Positions 1 through 4,971 of a stretch of DNA of 14,204 bases are shown here, in pieces. This DNA comes from Wenzhouxiangella sp. (GTDB taxonomy: Bacteria > Pseudomonadota > Gammaproteobacteria > Xanthomonadales > Wenzhouxiangellaceae), in the NCBI GenBank assembly GCA_007123575.1, contig SKKV01000030.1, positions 1-14,204 of the forward strand, read 5' to 3'. The position numbers and the translations under genes were made by a program. Position 1 is the stretch's first letter. Every line of letters starts with the position of its first letter. The notes under the pieces were generated by a model. It did no database searches. It worked only from the letters and a program-made list of their open reading frames with translations, and was not told where the DNA came from.

Positions 1-274
1 CGCCGTTGCAGACTTTGGCCGGCATGGTGGTCGGCACACTGGCCTGGCCGATGGCGGTGCCATGCAGGTCGTTGCCGCTGCTGTCGATGACTTCGCCCGG
101 ATTGCCCGTCCAGCCCGCCTCATCCATGCGCCATTCGGCGACCAGGCCAGCCAGTGCGGCTGACGGACCGAGTAGCCAGGCAACAAGGAGCATTGGCAGC
201 CATGGTCTGGCCGGAATGAAGGCTACTGCCGTCTCATTGGCCGGCCACCCGGCTGGCCTGGCTGCTTTGATCAT
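1..274 (-). CDS. mshQ: MshQ, N-terminal fragment (runs off left edge)
   Basis: This is an open minus-strand frame of 91 codons that begins at ATG 274 and reaches the window edge without a stop. Its ATG overlaps the mshP stop in an ATGA junction, which favours this start. A long polar N-terminal stretch (residues 1-27) precedes a hydrophobic core (28-41) and an ALA-G signal-peptidase-like site around residue 42. The mature part starts with EWRMDEAGW (47-55) followed by VIDSSGNDLHG (62-72). This is the opening beta-strand pattern of a concanavalin/LamG-like domain, as found at the start of MshQ proteins. MshQ is a large exported protein encoded last in msh operons and is thought to act at the pilus tip or surface. 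An internal ATG at residue 28 is a weaker start because it would leave no positive charge before the hydrophobic core. The identity rests on motif and position; most of the protein is outside the window. Confidence 0.8.
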   Translation of the reverse strand, partial: MIKAARPAGWPANETAVAFIPARPWLPMLLVAWLLGPSAALAGLVAEWRMDEAGWTGNPGEVIDSSGNDLHGTAIGQASVPTTMPAKVCNG

Positions 275-675
275 GGGCTGTCCCCTACTATCTGGACACT
301 GGCACTGCGCCGGATGGGAATATTCCCGGGCATCACGGCCTGAGCCTGAAGGTTGAAGATGAGGTAGCTTACCGCGCCCTCGACGACTTCGACGCGCTCG
401 CAGGTCAAGCTGGTTTGCAAACCAGCAAAGGGCTGATTGGTCGCGACCGGGCAATCGCCGCTGGTCAGAATGCTCGCGATCTCGCTTTCCAGCCGAGCGA
501 GAGCAGCGTACCAGGCTTGGTCGGCCTGGGCCGCGCGGACCTGGCCGGTCTGTTGGGTAACCGAGGTCAGGGTAACGATGGCGGCGGCCAATACGACCAC
601 AATGATCAGAAAGATGGCGACGAACAGTGCAGCGCCGCGCTGGCTGGAAAAGCGCTTGAGAGGCAAGACCTTCAT
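271..675 (-). CDS. mshP: MshP, PilX-like minor pilin
   Basis: This 134-residue protein has a basic N-terminus ending RG (residues 13-14), followed at once by a long hydrophobic helix (AALFVAIFLIIVV and on, 15-36). That is the layout of MshP/PilX minor pilins. It lacks the Glu that major pilins carry at mature position 5. Two cysteines (in GDCPV and LTCER) could form a disulfide in the small C-terminal domain. The start ATG overlaps the mshO stop (ATGA), and its own stop overlaps the mshQ start, so it sits in the middle of a coupled minor-pilin operon. The product is expected to be anchored in the inner membrane and built into the pilus, probably at the tip or as an initiator. The family call is fairly secure from N-terminal pattern plus position between MshO and MshQ. 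Confidence 0.85.
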   Translation of the reverse strand: MKVLPLKRFSSQRGAALFVAIFLIIVVVLAAAIVTLTSVTQQTGQVRAAQADQAWYAALARLESEIASILTSGDCPVATNQPFAGLQTSLTCERVEVVEGAVSYLIFNLQAQAVMPGNIPIRRSASVQIVGDSP

Positions 676-1517
676 GGCGTATTCAATACCTGGGCCTGGA
701 CCAGTAGGAAAACGCGCTCGCCTCCTTCTGCCAGGTCCAGGCGCAGGCTGACCAGGCCGCGTCGGGTGGCTGTGCCCGGCAAGTAGCTGAACTGACAGTC
801 GACGATGCGACTAGCCACCAGCTCGCCACCTGTCGTAGGTAAAGTGGGCGTTCCTGAAGAGAGACCGTAGCCAGCGTGGCGACGTAGCTCTCCGGCGCTG
901 CAGACATAGCTGACAGAAGTATCGACAACGAAGAATCGCTGCTGTGGAGAGTGGGTCGCGAAGGCCGGGCCGGACACGCCGCGGTCGTAGCTGATGCTGC
1001 TGCCCGAGGCAGCGGTGATGGCGGCCAGGTTGTCGCCGGCATAGGCGTTGAATCCTGGTTGGCCGGTGTTGAACACCGACAGGCAGTGACCGGCTGCCGT
1101 GCCGCAATCGAAACCCGGCGCGCGCGCGGTCACCTGTGCTGCATCATTCAAGCCACCCAGCACCTCGAACGAATCGCTGCTGCGGGCCGGTACGAACAAA
1201 TCACTGCCACCGCCGGGTGCCGGCAAGCGCCGATAGCGCCCTCCGGTCACGGTGCCGATGAATTCGATATGCCCGGGGCCAAGAATGCGCACGCTGTTGG
1301 GCAGGGCCCCGCGCAGCTCTCGTGTCATTCGATTCAATGCCAGGTCGGCGGCATCGACCAGGTCGGCGCGCAGCTCCAGGTCGCGCGCGGCTTGAAAAGG
1401 CGTGATGATGAAGACGATCAGCACCGTGGACAGAATACCCAGCAGCACGATCACCATGATCATTTCAATCAGGGTGAATCCGTAATGGGCGCGGCGCTCA
1501 GCTGCGAACGTAGCCAC
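672..1517 (-). CDS. mshO: MshO, prepilin-like minor pilin
   Basis: This is a minor pilin of 281 residues if translated from GTG 1517. That start is chosen because it gives a 13-residue leader ending YG before the mature FTLIEM (F14, Glu18 = mature +5). It is also preceded by GGAG seven bases upstream. The open frame reaches further, to 1706, but that extension overlaps mshC and would give an implausibly long leader. The transmembrane/assembly helix covers about residues 14-37. A large globular domain with several cysteines (in GFDCG, AGHCLS, YVCSAG, VDCQF) follows, typical of MshO/PilW-type proteins, which are bigger than other minor pilins. The gene overlaps the end of mshC by 20 nt and the start of mshP by 4 nt. 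The expected role is in the minor-pilin complex that primes or caps the pilus after processing by the prepilin peptidase. Confidence 0.87.
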   Translation of the reverse strand: MATFAAERRAHYGFTLIEMIMVIVLLGILSTVLIVFIITPFQAARDLELRADLVDAADLALNRMTRELRGALPNSVRILGPGHIEFIGTVTGGRYRRLPAPGGGSDLFVPARSSDSFEVLGGLNDAAQVTARAPGFDCGTAAGHCLSVFNTGQPGFNAYAGDNLAAITAASGSSISYDRGVSGPAFATHSPQQRFFVVDTSVSYVCSAGELRRHAGYGLSSGTPTLPTTGGELVASRIVDCQFSYLPGTATRRGLVSLRLDLAEGGERVFLLVQAQVLNTP

Positions 1518-1920
1518 TGCCGGACTCCACGATGATTGTCGGGCCATCGGTAACGGCAATTGCCGCGCCGCTTGCCGTGCGGCCCATACCATCGAACCGG
1601 ACCGTGCCAACGCCGCTGCTGATCTGGCCGGTGCCTGAAAATGCCCCGCCGCGGCTTGGATGGGGGAGGGGGCCGCTGCCGCAGTCGCCGCCGGGCGCCC
1701 AGCCAACGCCGTAGCCGTCGGCCTGGACGGTTACGTCCACCGCGCAGCTCGACGCAATGGCGATCCGCTGGGCATGCCGAAGGGCCAGGGTCAACTCGCG
1801 CGCGAAGCTCTGGCGCTCGAAACCTTCGATGTTCAGACGAGGGACGGCGAATGCAGCGAGGATGCCGATCAGGACGAGAATCAGCACCAGTTCGGTGATG
1901 GTGAAGCCGGCTGCACGCAT
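1498..1920 (-). CDS. mshC: MshC, GspH/FimT-type minor pilin
   Basis: This 140-residue prepilin has a very short leader (MRAAG) before the mature FTITEL (F6, Glu10 = +5) and a hydrophobic helix to about residue 28. The region after the helix (RQSFARELTLALRHAQRIAI) matches the GspH/FimT pattern of an alpha-helical spine with RxxA-type repeats. Two cysteines (SSCAV, GGDCG) lie in the globular part, which ends in a Gly/Ser-rich beta region. This is the profile of MshC. The ATG shares one base with the mshD stop (TGATG), and AGGTGA lies just upstream as a ribosome-binding site. In Vibrio loci mshC comes before mshD; here it comes after it. The product should be an inner-membrane prepilin processed by the prepilin peptidase and incorporated as a minor subunit. 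Confidence 0.85.
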   Translation of the reverse strand: MRAAGFTITELVLILVLIGILAAFAVPRLNIEGFERQSFARELTLALRHAQRIAIASSCAVDVTVQADGYGVGWAPGGDCGSGPLPHPSRGGAFSGTGQISSGVGTVRFDGMGRTASGAAIAVTDGPTIIVESGSGYVRS

Positions 1921-2339
1921 CAGTAGTCACCTCGCGCACTGACCAGGTTGAAACCGCCCCGGCCACTGGCGTGGTTGACCTGGATCTGAATTTCGGCCGG
2001 GTTGCCGCTACTTACTGACACAAGGACCTGGAAATCGGCCAGAGCGGGGATGGCGTTGCCGAACTGGTCGTTGGGGGATTCACTCAATCCGTCATAGCAC
2101 TGGATGCCAGACCACTCCCCGCGCCCGCCGGCGCAGTTGCCGCCGTGTTCCCGCAGCAGGATTTCATCCATGTAAGCGCTGGCAATGGCGCGGGCCTGGG
2201 CCTGGATCATGGGGTCGGCACTGCGCGCGGTGGGGGTGATAAAGCTGACCAGCAGTGCCGAGCCCAGGCCGAGCACAACCAGCGCTGCAATGAATTCAAG
2301 CAGCGTGAATCCTCGGAGCTTCTGGTTCGGATTAGGCAT
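1920..2339 (-). CDS. mshD: MshD, PilV-like minor pilin
   Basis: This minor prepilin has 139 residues from ATG 2339: a 10-residue leader ending LRG, then mature FTLLEF (F11, Glu15 = +5) and a helix to about residue 33. The post-helix segment DPMIQAQARAIASAYMDEIL is the recognisable MshD signature, in which a DP is followed by an amphipathic helix. Two cysteines (GGNCAG, IQCYDG) may pair. The frame stays open to a TTG at 2372, with a GTG at 2351; neither these nor ATG 2339 has a convincing Shine-Dalgarno sequence. ATG 2339 is preferred because it gives a normal leader length. It is the first gene of the D-C-O-P-Q operon and lies about 50 nt downstream of the start site predicted for a sigma-54-type promoter. 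Function: a structural or tip component of the MSHA-type pilus. Confidence 0.85.
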   Translation of the reverse strand: MPNPNQKLRGFTLLEFIAALVVLGLGSALLVSFITPTARSADPMIQAQARAIASAYMDEILLREHGGNCAGGRGEWSGIQCYDGLSESPNDQFGNAIPALADFQVLVSVSSGNPAEIQIQVNHASGRGGFNLVSARGDY

Positions 2340-2399
2340 GAGTTGATTCACGAAACGTATCTTGGCCGACAAAACATCATCTGATCACAAAAATCATAA

Positions 2400-2415
2400 T
2401 GCACATTGCGTGCCG
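2400..2415 (-). promoter_or_regulatory. Predicted sigma-54 promoter of the mshD-C-O-P-Q operon
   Basis: The minus strand reads CGGCACG-CAAT-GTGCA. The invariant GG (2414-2413) and GC (2402-2401) are separated by exactly 10 bases. Ten of the 12 informative positions match the TGGCACG-N4-TTGCA consensus. The start site would fall near 2389, about 50 nt before the preferred mshD ATG. It is identical at 16 of 20 positions to the element upstream of the short pilin gene, which makes chance less likely. Transcription from it has not been shown. Confidence 0.65.
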
Positions 2416-2433
2416 ATAGCCAGGTGGGCAGGT

Positions 2434-2462
2434 TTGCAACGGCTTGCGGCTTGCACGATACT
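2434..2462 (+). promoter_or_regulatory. Candidate promoter of the plus-strand pilin (sigma-54 or sigma-70 reading)
   Basis: Two overlapping readings fit. One is sigma-54: CGGCTTG-CGGC-TTGCA at 2440-2455, with GG-N10-GC spacing, a perfect -12 half and 9 of 12 informative positions matched; the start would be near 2466, about 29 nt before the ATG. The other is sigma-70: TTGCAA at 2434-2439 and GATACT at 2457-2462 with a 17-bp spacer, 4 of 6 matches in each box. The sequence alone does not decide between them. Confidence 0.45.
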
Positions 2463-2494
2463 TGCTTCATCGACAGCGAAGTCAAGGGGAAATC

Positions 2495-3010
2495 ATGTCT
2501 ACCAAGGGTATTCAACGGCCCCCGATGGGTGCCCTGGCCGGTTTCACCTTGATCGAGCTGGTAATCGTCATCCTTATTCTGGGTATCTTGGCTGCGGTCG
2601 CTGTGCCGCGTTATCTGGATTTGCGATCTCAGGCCCGTTCGGCCCAGCTGCAAGGCGTCTTTTCTGCCGCCCAGAGTGCAGCGACTGTCGTGTTCTCTGC
2701 CTGCGTGGTGGATCCGGTCTGCAACCCAGGCTTGCCGGGTGACAATTCCGCTCAAACACGGGTGTGCGCGCAGGCATCCTGCGGGCCGGGCGAGTTCATT
2801 AACACTCATTATGGTTACCCCAACGCGACTGAACCTGGCATTGTGCGCGCATTGATCCTCCAGGGAGTGCGCTTTACCGGTGGCGGCACTCAAATCAATC
2901 TGCGCCCGGAAGAAATGACCAGCAATCTCAATGGGTGCCGGGTGCAGTACTTCCAGTCCAATGGGCCCGGCCAACGGCCCGATGTTGTATTGCATAGGTC
3001 TGCATGCTGA
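2495..3010 (+). CDS. mshA: MshA-type type IV pilin, inverted relative to the locus
   Basis: This 171-residue prepilin starts at ATG 2495, chosen over the longer open frame because AAGGGGA ends five bases before it. The 16-residue leader ends ALAG, followed by mature FTLIELV (F17, Glu21 = +5) and a long hydrophobic helix running into PRYLDL. The mature pilin is 155 residues. INTHYGYPNAT (about 102-112) and a tail NGCRVQY ... GPGQRPDVV ... SAC, with Cys148 and Cys171, follow the arrangement of MshA, where the C-terminal cysteine pair closes the D-loop. Four more cysteines (70, 76, 91, 96) suggest extra disulfides. It is the only gene in the window on the plus strand: it is divergent from mshD and convergent with the short pilin at 3134-3493. 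It is probably a major or alternative fibre subunit. Family membership is secure; whether it is the main subunit is inferred from the MshA-like C-terminus. Confidence 0.88.
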   Translation: MSTKGIQRPPMGALAGFTLIELVIVILILGILAAVAVPRYLDLRSQARSAQLQGVFSAAQSAATVVFSACVVDPVCNPGLPGDNSAQTRVCAQASCGPGEFINTHYGYPNATEPGIVRALILQGVRFTGGGTQINLRPEEMTSNLNGCRVQYFQSNGPGQRPDVVLHRSAC

Positions 3011-3084
3011 TGGGCAAAGCAGGTCAGCGCTGCTGACGACACGTGCTCCTTTGCGTAGCTGCGGAATCTCGCTGACCTCCTCAT
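3011..3084. other. Spacer between convergent pilin genes
   Basis: This stretch between the mshA stop and the terminator holds a small inverted repeat GTCAGC-GCT-GCTGAC (3023-3037) without a T-tract. I see no gene, promoter or further terminator. The minus-strand terminator at 3085-3110 is the only clear element separating the two convergent pilin genes. Confidence 0.5.
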
Positions 3085-3110
3085 AAAAAAGGCCCCGCCG
3101 AAGCGGGGCC
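3085..3110 (-). terminator. Rho-independent terminator after the short pilin
   Basis: On the minus strand a perfect 8-bp stem GGCCCCGC/GCGGGGCC (3110-3103 with 3098-3091) encloses a TTCG tetraloop and is followed directly by six T residues (3090-3085). It lies 23 nt past the pilin stop codon. The C(UUCG)G loop and GC-rich stem make it a strong terminator. In the plus direction only two T residues follow the stem, so it would stop the convergent mshA transcript less well. Confidence 0.92.
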
Positions 3111-3133
3111 TTGACCGCCAGACTGCTGTTGGA

Positions 3134-3493
3134 TCAGTCGCTACGCAGATCTTCCGGAATCTCGAAGGCACCACAAGCCGCACCGTCAATGGTGATCGTA
3201 ACTGCGCCACCGGCAGCACCGGTTACGTTCGTATCCGCATCCGTAATGATGTCAGCAGCCTGGGAGGTGGTGCCAGCTACTCCAAAACCACCAATGTTTG
3301 GATCGGCAATGTTGATCGCGGCCTGCGACAATACTGCACCAAACACGCCATCACAGGCCGCGTCCAGCGCTTCCTGACTCAGATCCAGATAGCGAGGAAT
3401 CGCAACGGCAGCCAGAATGCCGAGAACAACGATGACGATAATCAATTCAATCAGGGTAAAACCGCCTTGAGATTTGCGAATATTCATGTTCAT
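3134..3493 (-). CDS. Short type IV pilin, candidate abundant fibre subunit
   Basis: This 119-residue prepilin has an 11-residue leader MNMNIRKSQGG, then mature FTLIELI (F12, Glu16 = +5) and a hydrophobic helix running into PRYLDLSQEA. The mature chain is only 108 residues, clearly shorter than usual MshA pilins (roughly 150). It keeps a DGVFGAV helix like that of the neighbouring MshA but lacks the YGYP motif and the C-terminal NxCxVxY ... C tail. Cys47 and Cys107 may form a single disulfide. Met1 is preferred to Met3 because AGAAGGAG (3508-3501) lies seven bases upstream of it. The gene is monocistronic, with its own near-consensus sigma-54 promoter and strong terminator, as expected for a highly expressed subunit. 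It could be the major pilin, an MshB-like subunit or an alternative pilin; no Msh letter is assigned for that reason. Confidence 0.88.
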   Translation of the reverse strand: MNMNIRKSQGGFTLIELIIVIVVLGILAAVAIPRYLDLSQEALDAACDGVFGAVLSQAAINIADPNIGGFGVAGTTSQAADIITDADTNVTGAAGGAVTITIDGAACGAFEIPEDLRSD

Positions 3494-3500
3494 TTTGTAG

Positions 3501-3508
3501 CTCCTTCT
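3501..3508 (-). promoter_or_regulatory. Strong ribosome-binding site of the short pilin
   Basis: The minus strand reads AGAAGGAG, seven bases before ATG 3493. It is the clearest Shine-Dalgarno sequence in the window and selects the first of two nearby in-frame ATGs. Confidence 0.85.
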
Positions 3509-3558
3509 AGTTTTGGTTCATGTTCATCTCTGGGCTCAAGCCAGGACGAGCAGGGTTT

Positions 3559-3592
3559 GATTCGGGTTCGGGTCAAGGCCAGGGGCCGAATC
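3559..3592 (-). other. Inverted repeat in the short-pilin mRNA leader
   Basis: On the minus strand GATTCGG (3592-3586) pairs perfectly with CCGAATC (3565-3559), enclosing a 20-nt loop. The loop holds a GGCC-AGG-GGCC mini-palindrome and a repeated CCCGAA. If transcription starts near 3595, as the sigma-54 element predicts, this structure sits at the very 5' end of a roughly 100-nt leader. A role in mRNA stability or translation is possible but not shown. Confidence 0.45.
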
Positions 3593-3605
3593 TCAAGGGG
3601 TTTAA

Positions 3606-3621
3606 TGCATGTTTCGTGCCA
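3606..3621 (-). promoter_or_regulatory. Predicted sigma-54 promoter of the short pilin
   Basis: The minus strand reads TGGCACG-AAAC-ATGCA. GG (3620-3619) and GC (3608-3607) are spaced by exactly 10 bases, and 11 of 12 informative positions match the sigma-54 (RpoN) consensus TGGCACG-N4-TTGCA. The predicted start is near 3595. Pilin genes of type IV pili, for example pilA of Pseudomonas, are known to use sigma-54 with an NtrC-family activator, so the assignment fits the gene. I see no activator gene in the window. Confidence 0.8.
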
Positions 3622-3714
3622 AGCTCTTCAGGGCCTCAATTTCATGCCTGCTCAAGCTGTTCAAGTACAGAAAGACTGTCAGCTCGGACTCGACCTGACC
3701 AAACGCGTCAAGCA

Positions 3715-3734
3715 TTGTGAAATATCTGTCACAA
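3715..3734. promoter_or_regulatory. Dyad TTGTGA-N8-TCACAA, possible activator site
   Basis: A perfect 6-bp inverted repeat with an 8-bp centre lies about 120-139 bp upstream of the predicted start of the short pilin. That is the usual distance for the upstream activating sequence of a sigma-54 enhancer-binding protein. CTGTC motifs at 3676-3680 and 3726-3730 resemble the short half-sites described for PilR, though their orientation here is opposite to transcription. Protein identity is unknown. Confidence 0.4.
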
Positions 3735-3819
3735 ACGTTTGCCTGGAGGGCGGCGAAGGGTTGGTTTGCAGGGGGCATCCAATCTTGGCCGGAACAGCAG
3801 AGCCGGTCAGCAGATACGG

Positions 3820-4968
3820 TCAGTCTGCCCCTTCGGGGGAGCCTGGAGGCTCGGATTTGATGCGATCACGTCCGTCGAATTTGGCCTCATAGAGAGCCTG
3901 GTCAGCACGGGTCAACAGACATTTCAGCGGCTCGCCGGCGCGACTTTCTGCAACGCCTGCCGAAGTCGTGCATTGGACCGGTCCAGCGCTGGTCGCGAAA
4001 GGTGCTTCCTGGATTCGACGTCGAACACGCTCGGTGGCGCGCAAGGCGCCCTCCAGATCAGTATCCGGGAACAGGGCAAGAAATTCCTCGCCACCGAAGC
4101 GACCCATTTCAGTGATGGAGTCATCAATCCGAACAGATTGATCCTCTCCTCGTAGTTCGCGTTCGACGCGGCGGGCAAACTCGGCCAGCACCTCGTCGCC
4201 TACGCCGTGACCATAGCGATCGTTGATACGCTTGAAATGATCCAGGTCGAACATTGCAACGCTGAATGGTGTGCCCTTCTGCTGAGCCTGTTCCAGCAGC
4301 GTCAGGAGTCGGCGGCGGTTGACCATGCCGGTCAATTCATCGTGGTGAGCCAGATGCTTGAGGCGGCGCGAGGCCTCCTCCAGCTCGCGGTTGCGTTGAT
4401 GCAGGCTCTGGCGCAAACGGCTGACATAGGTGCCGATAAACGCCGTCCAGAACATGACGATGGCAAAGATGACGACTTCGAGACTCACCAGCTTCAACGG
4501 GCGGCTCAGGCTGTCGGTAAGAATCTCGTAGGCAACAAGCAGCGCCAGTCCGCTGGAAACGGTTAGCGCAAGACCGTAGTAGGCCGCCGCACGCAGCCGG
4601 AAGATGCCGTAGAGCATGACCATGCTGAACAACAGCAGCAGGATCGGGCGTACTTCGCCGGCATGACTGATGACCCACAAGGCAATGAAGACACCGAACA
4701 GCAGGTGTGGCAAGGTCAGGCTGGGGTCTCGGAAGCGCAGGTTCAGGTTGAAATGGGTCAGTAAATACAAGCCCAGCAAGAACAGTGCGGCCAAGAGGTG
4801 TAGAGCTAACTGTTGGCCAATTGGAATGGGCAAAAGACCGGTCGAACGGCAGATCAGGATCACGGCCGTGGCCACCAGCCAGCCAAGGACCCCCAGGCGC
4901 AGTCTTCTGAGGCGCGTTTGTTGGCGCGATACTTCGGCTGGGCTGAGCTGGTTGCGCCAGGTTCTCAC
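3820..4968 (-). CDS. Six-helix membrane diguanylate cyclase (GGDEF) in the mshF position
   Basis: This 382-residue protein has about six transmembrane helices (roughly 25-42, 53-72, 86-102, 108-124, 128-148, 160-182), a short coiled-coil linker (185-205) and a GGDEF domain (about 206-372). Catalytic features are intact: DELTG with NRR (210-219), FDLDHFKRIND (240-250) with the metal-binding Asp241, and the GGEEF signature (292-296). The C-terminal ALYEAK and GRDRI are also present. The allosteric I-site RxxD expected at 283-286 reads DSIT, so classical product inhibition is probably absent; an RIDD lies three residues too far upstream. It should make c-di-GMP from GTP at the inner membrane. 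The GTG start lies 3 nt after the mshG stop, placing it last in the msh assembly operon, where Vibrio has mshF. The sensory input of the membrane part is unknown. Confidence 0.92.
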   Translation of the reverse strand: MRTWRNQLSPAEVSRQQTRLRRLRLGVLGWLVATAVILICRSTGLLPIPIGQQLALHLLAALFLLGLYLLTHFNLNLRFRDPSLTLPHLLFGVFIALWVISHAGEVRPILLLLFSMVMLYGIFRLRAAAYYGLALTVSSGLALLVAYEILTDSLSRPLKLVSLEVVIFAIVMFWTAFIGTYVSRLRQSLHQRNRELEEASRRLKHLAHHDELTGMVNRRRLLTLLEQAQQKGTPFSVAMFDLDHFKRINDRYGHGVGDEVLAEFARRVERELRGEDQSVRIDDSITEMGRFGGEEFLALFPDTDLEGALRATERVRRRIQEAPFATSAGPVQCTTSAGVAESRAGEPLKCLLTRADQALYEAKFDGRDRIKSEPPGSPEGAD

Positions 4969-4971
4969 GGC

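Noticed and set aside
2393..2398. TATGAT as a sigma-70 -10 box for mshD (minus strand)
   Set aside because: No acceptable -35 box lies 16-18 bp upstream, and it overlaps the start of a much better sigma-54 element.
2348..2995. 215-codon minus-strand frame across the plus-strand pilin
   Set aside because: The plus-strand frame encodes a clear prepilin with a ribosome-binding site; the minus frame would also cover both divergent promoters.
3023..3037. GTCAGC-GCT-GCTGAC as a terminator for the plus-strand pilin
   Set aside because: The stem is 6 bp with no T-run after it in either direction.
3715..3734. CRP/Vfr site reading of the dyad
   Set aside because: TGTGA and TCACA are separated by 8 bases rather than the required 6.
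3828..3839. CCCC-TTCG-GGGG hairpin as terminator of the machinery operon
   Set aside because: It lies inside the cyclase coding end, the stem is only 4 bp and no T-tract follows on the minus strand.
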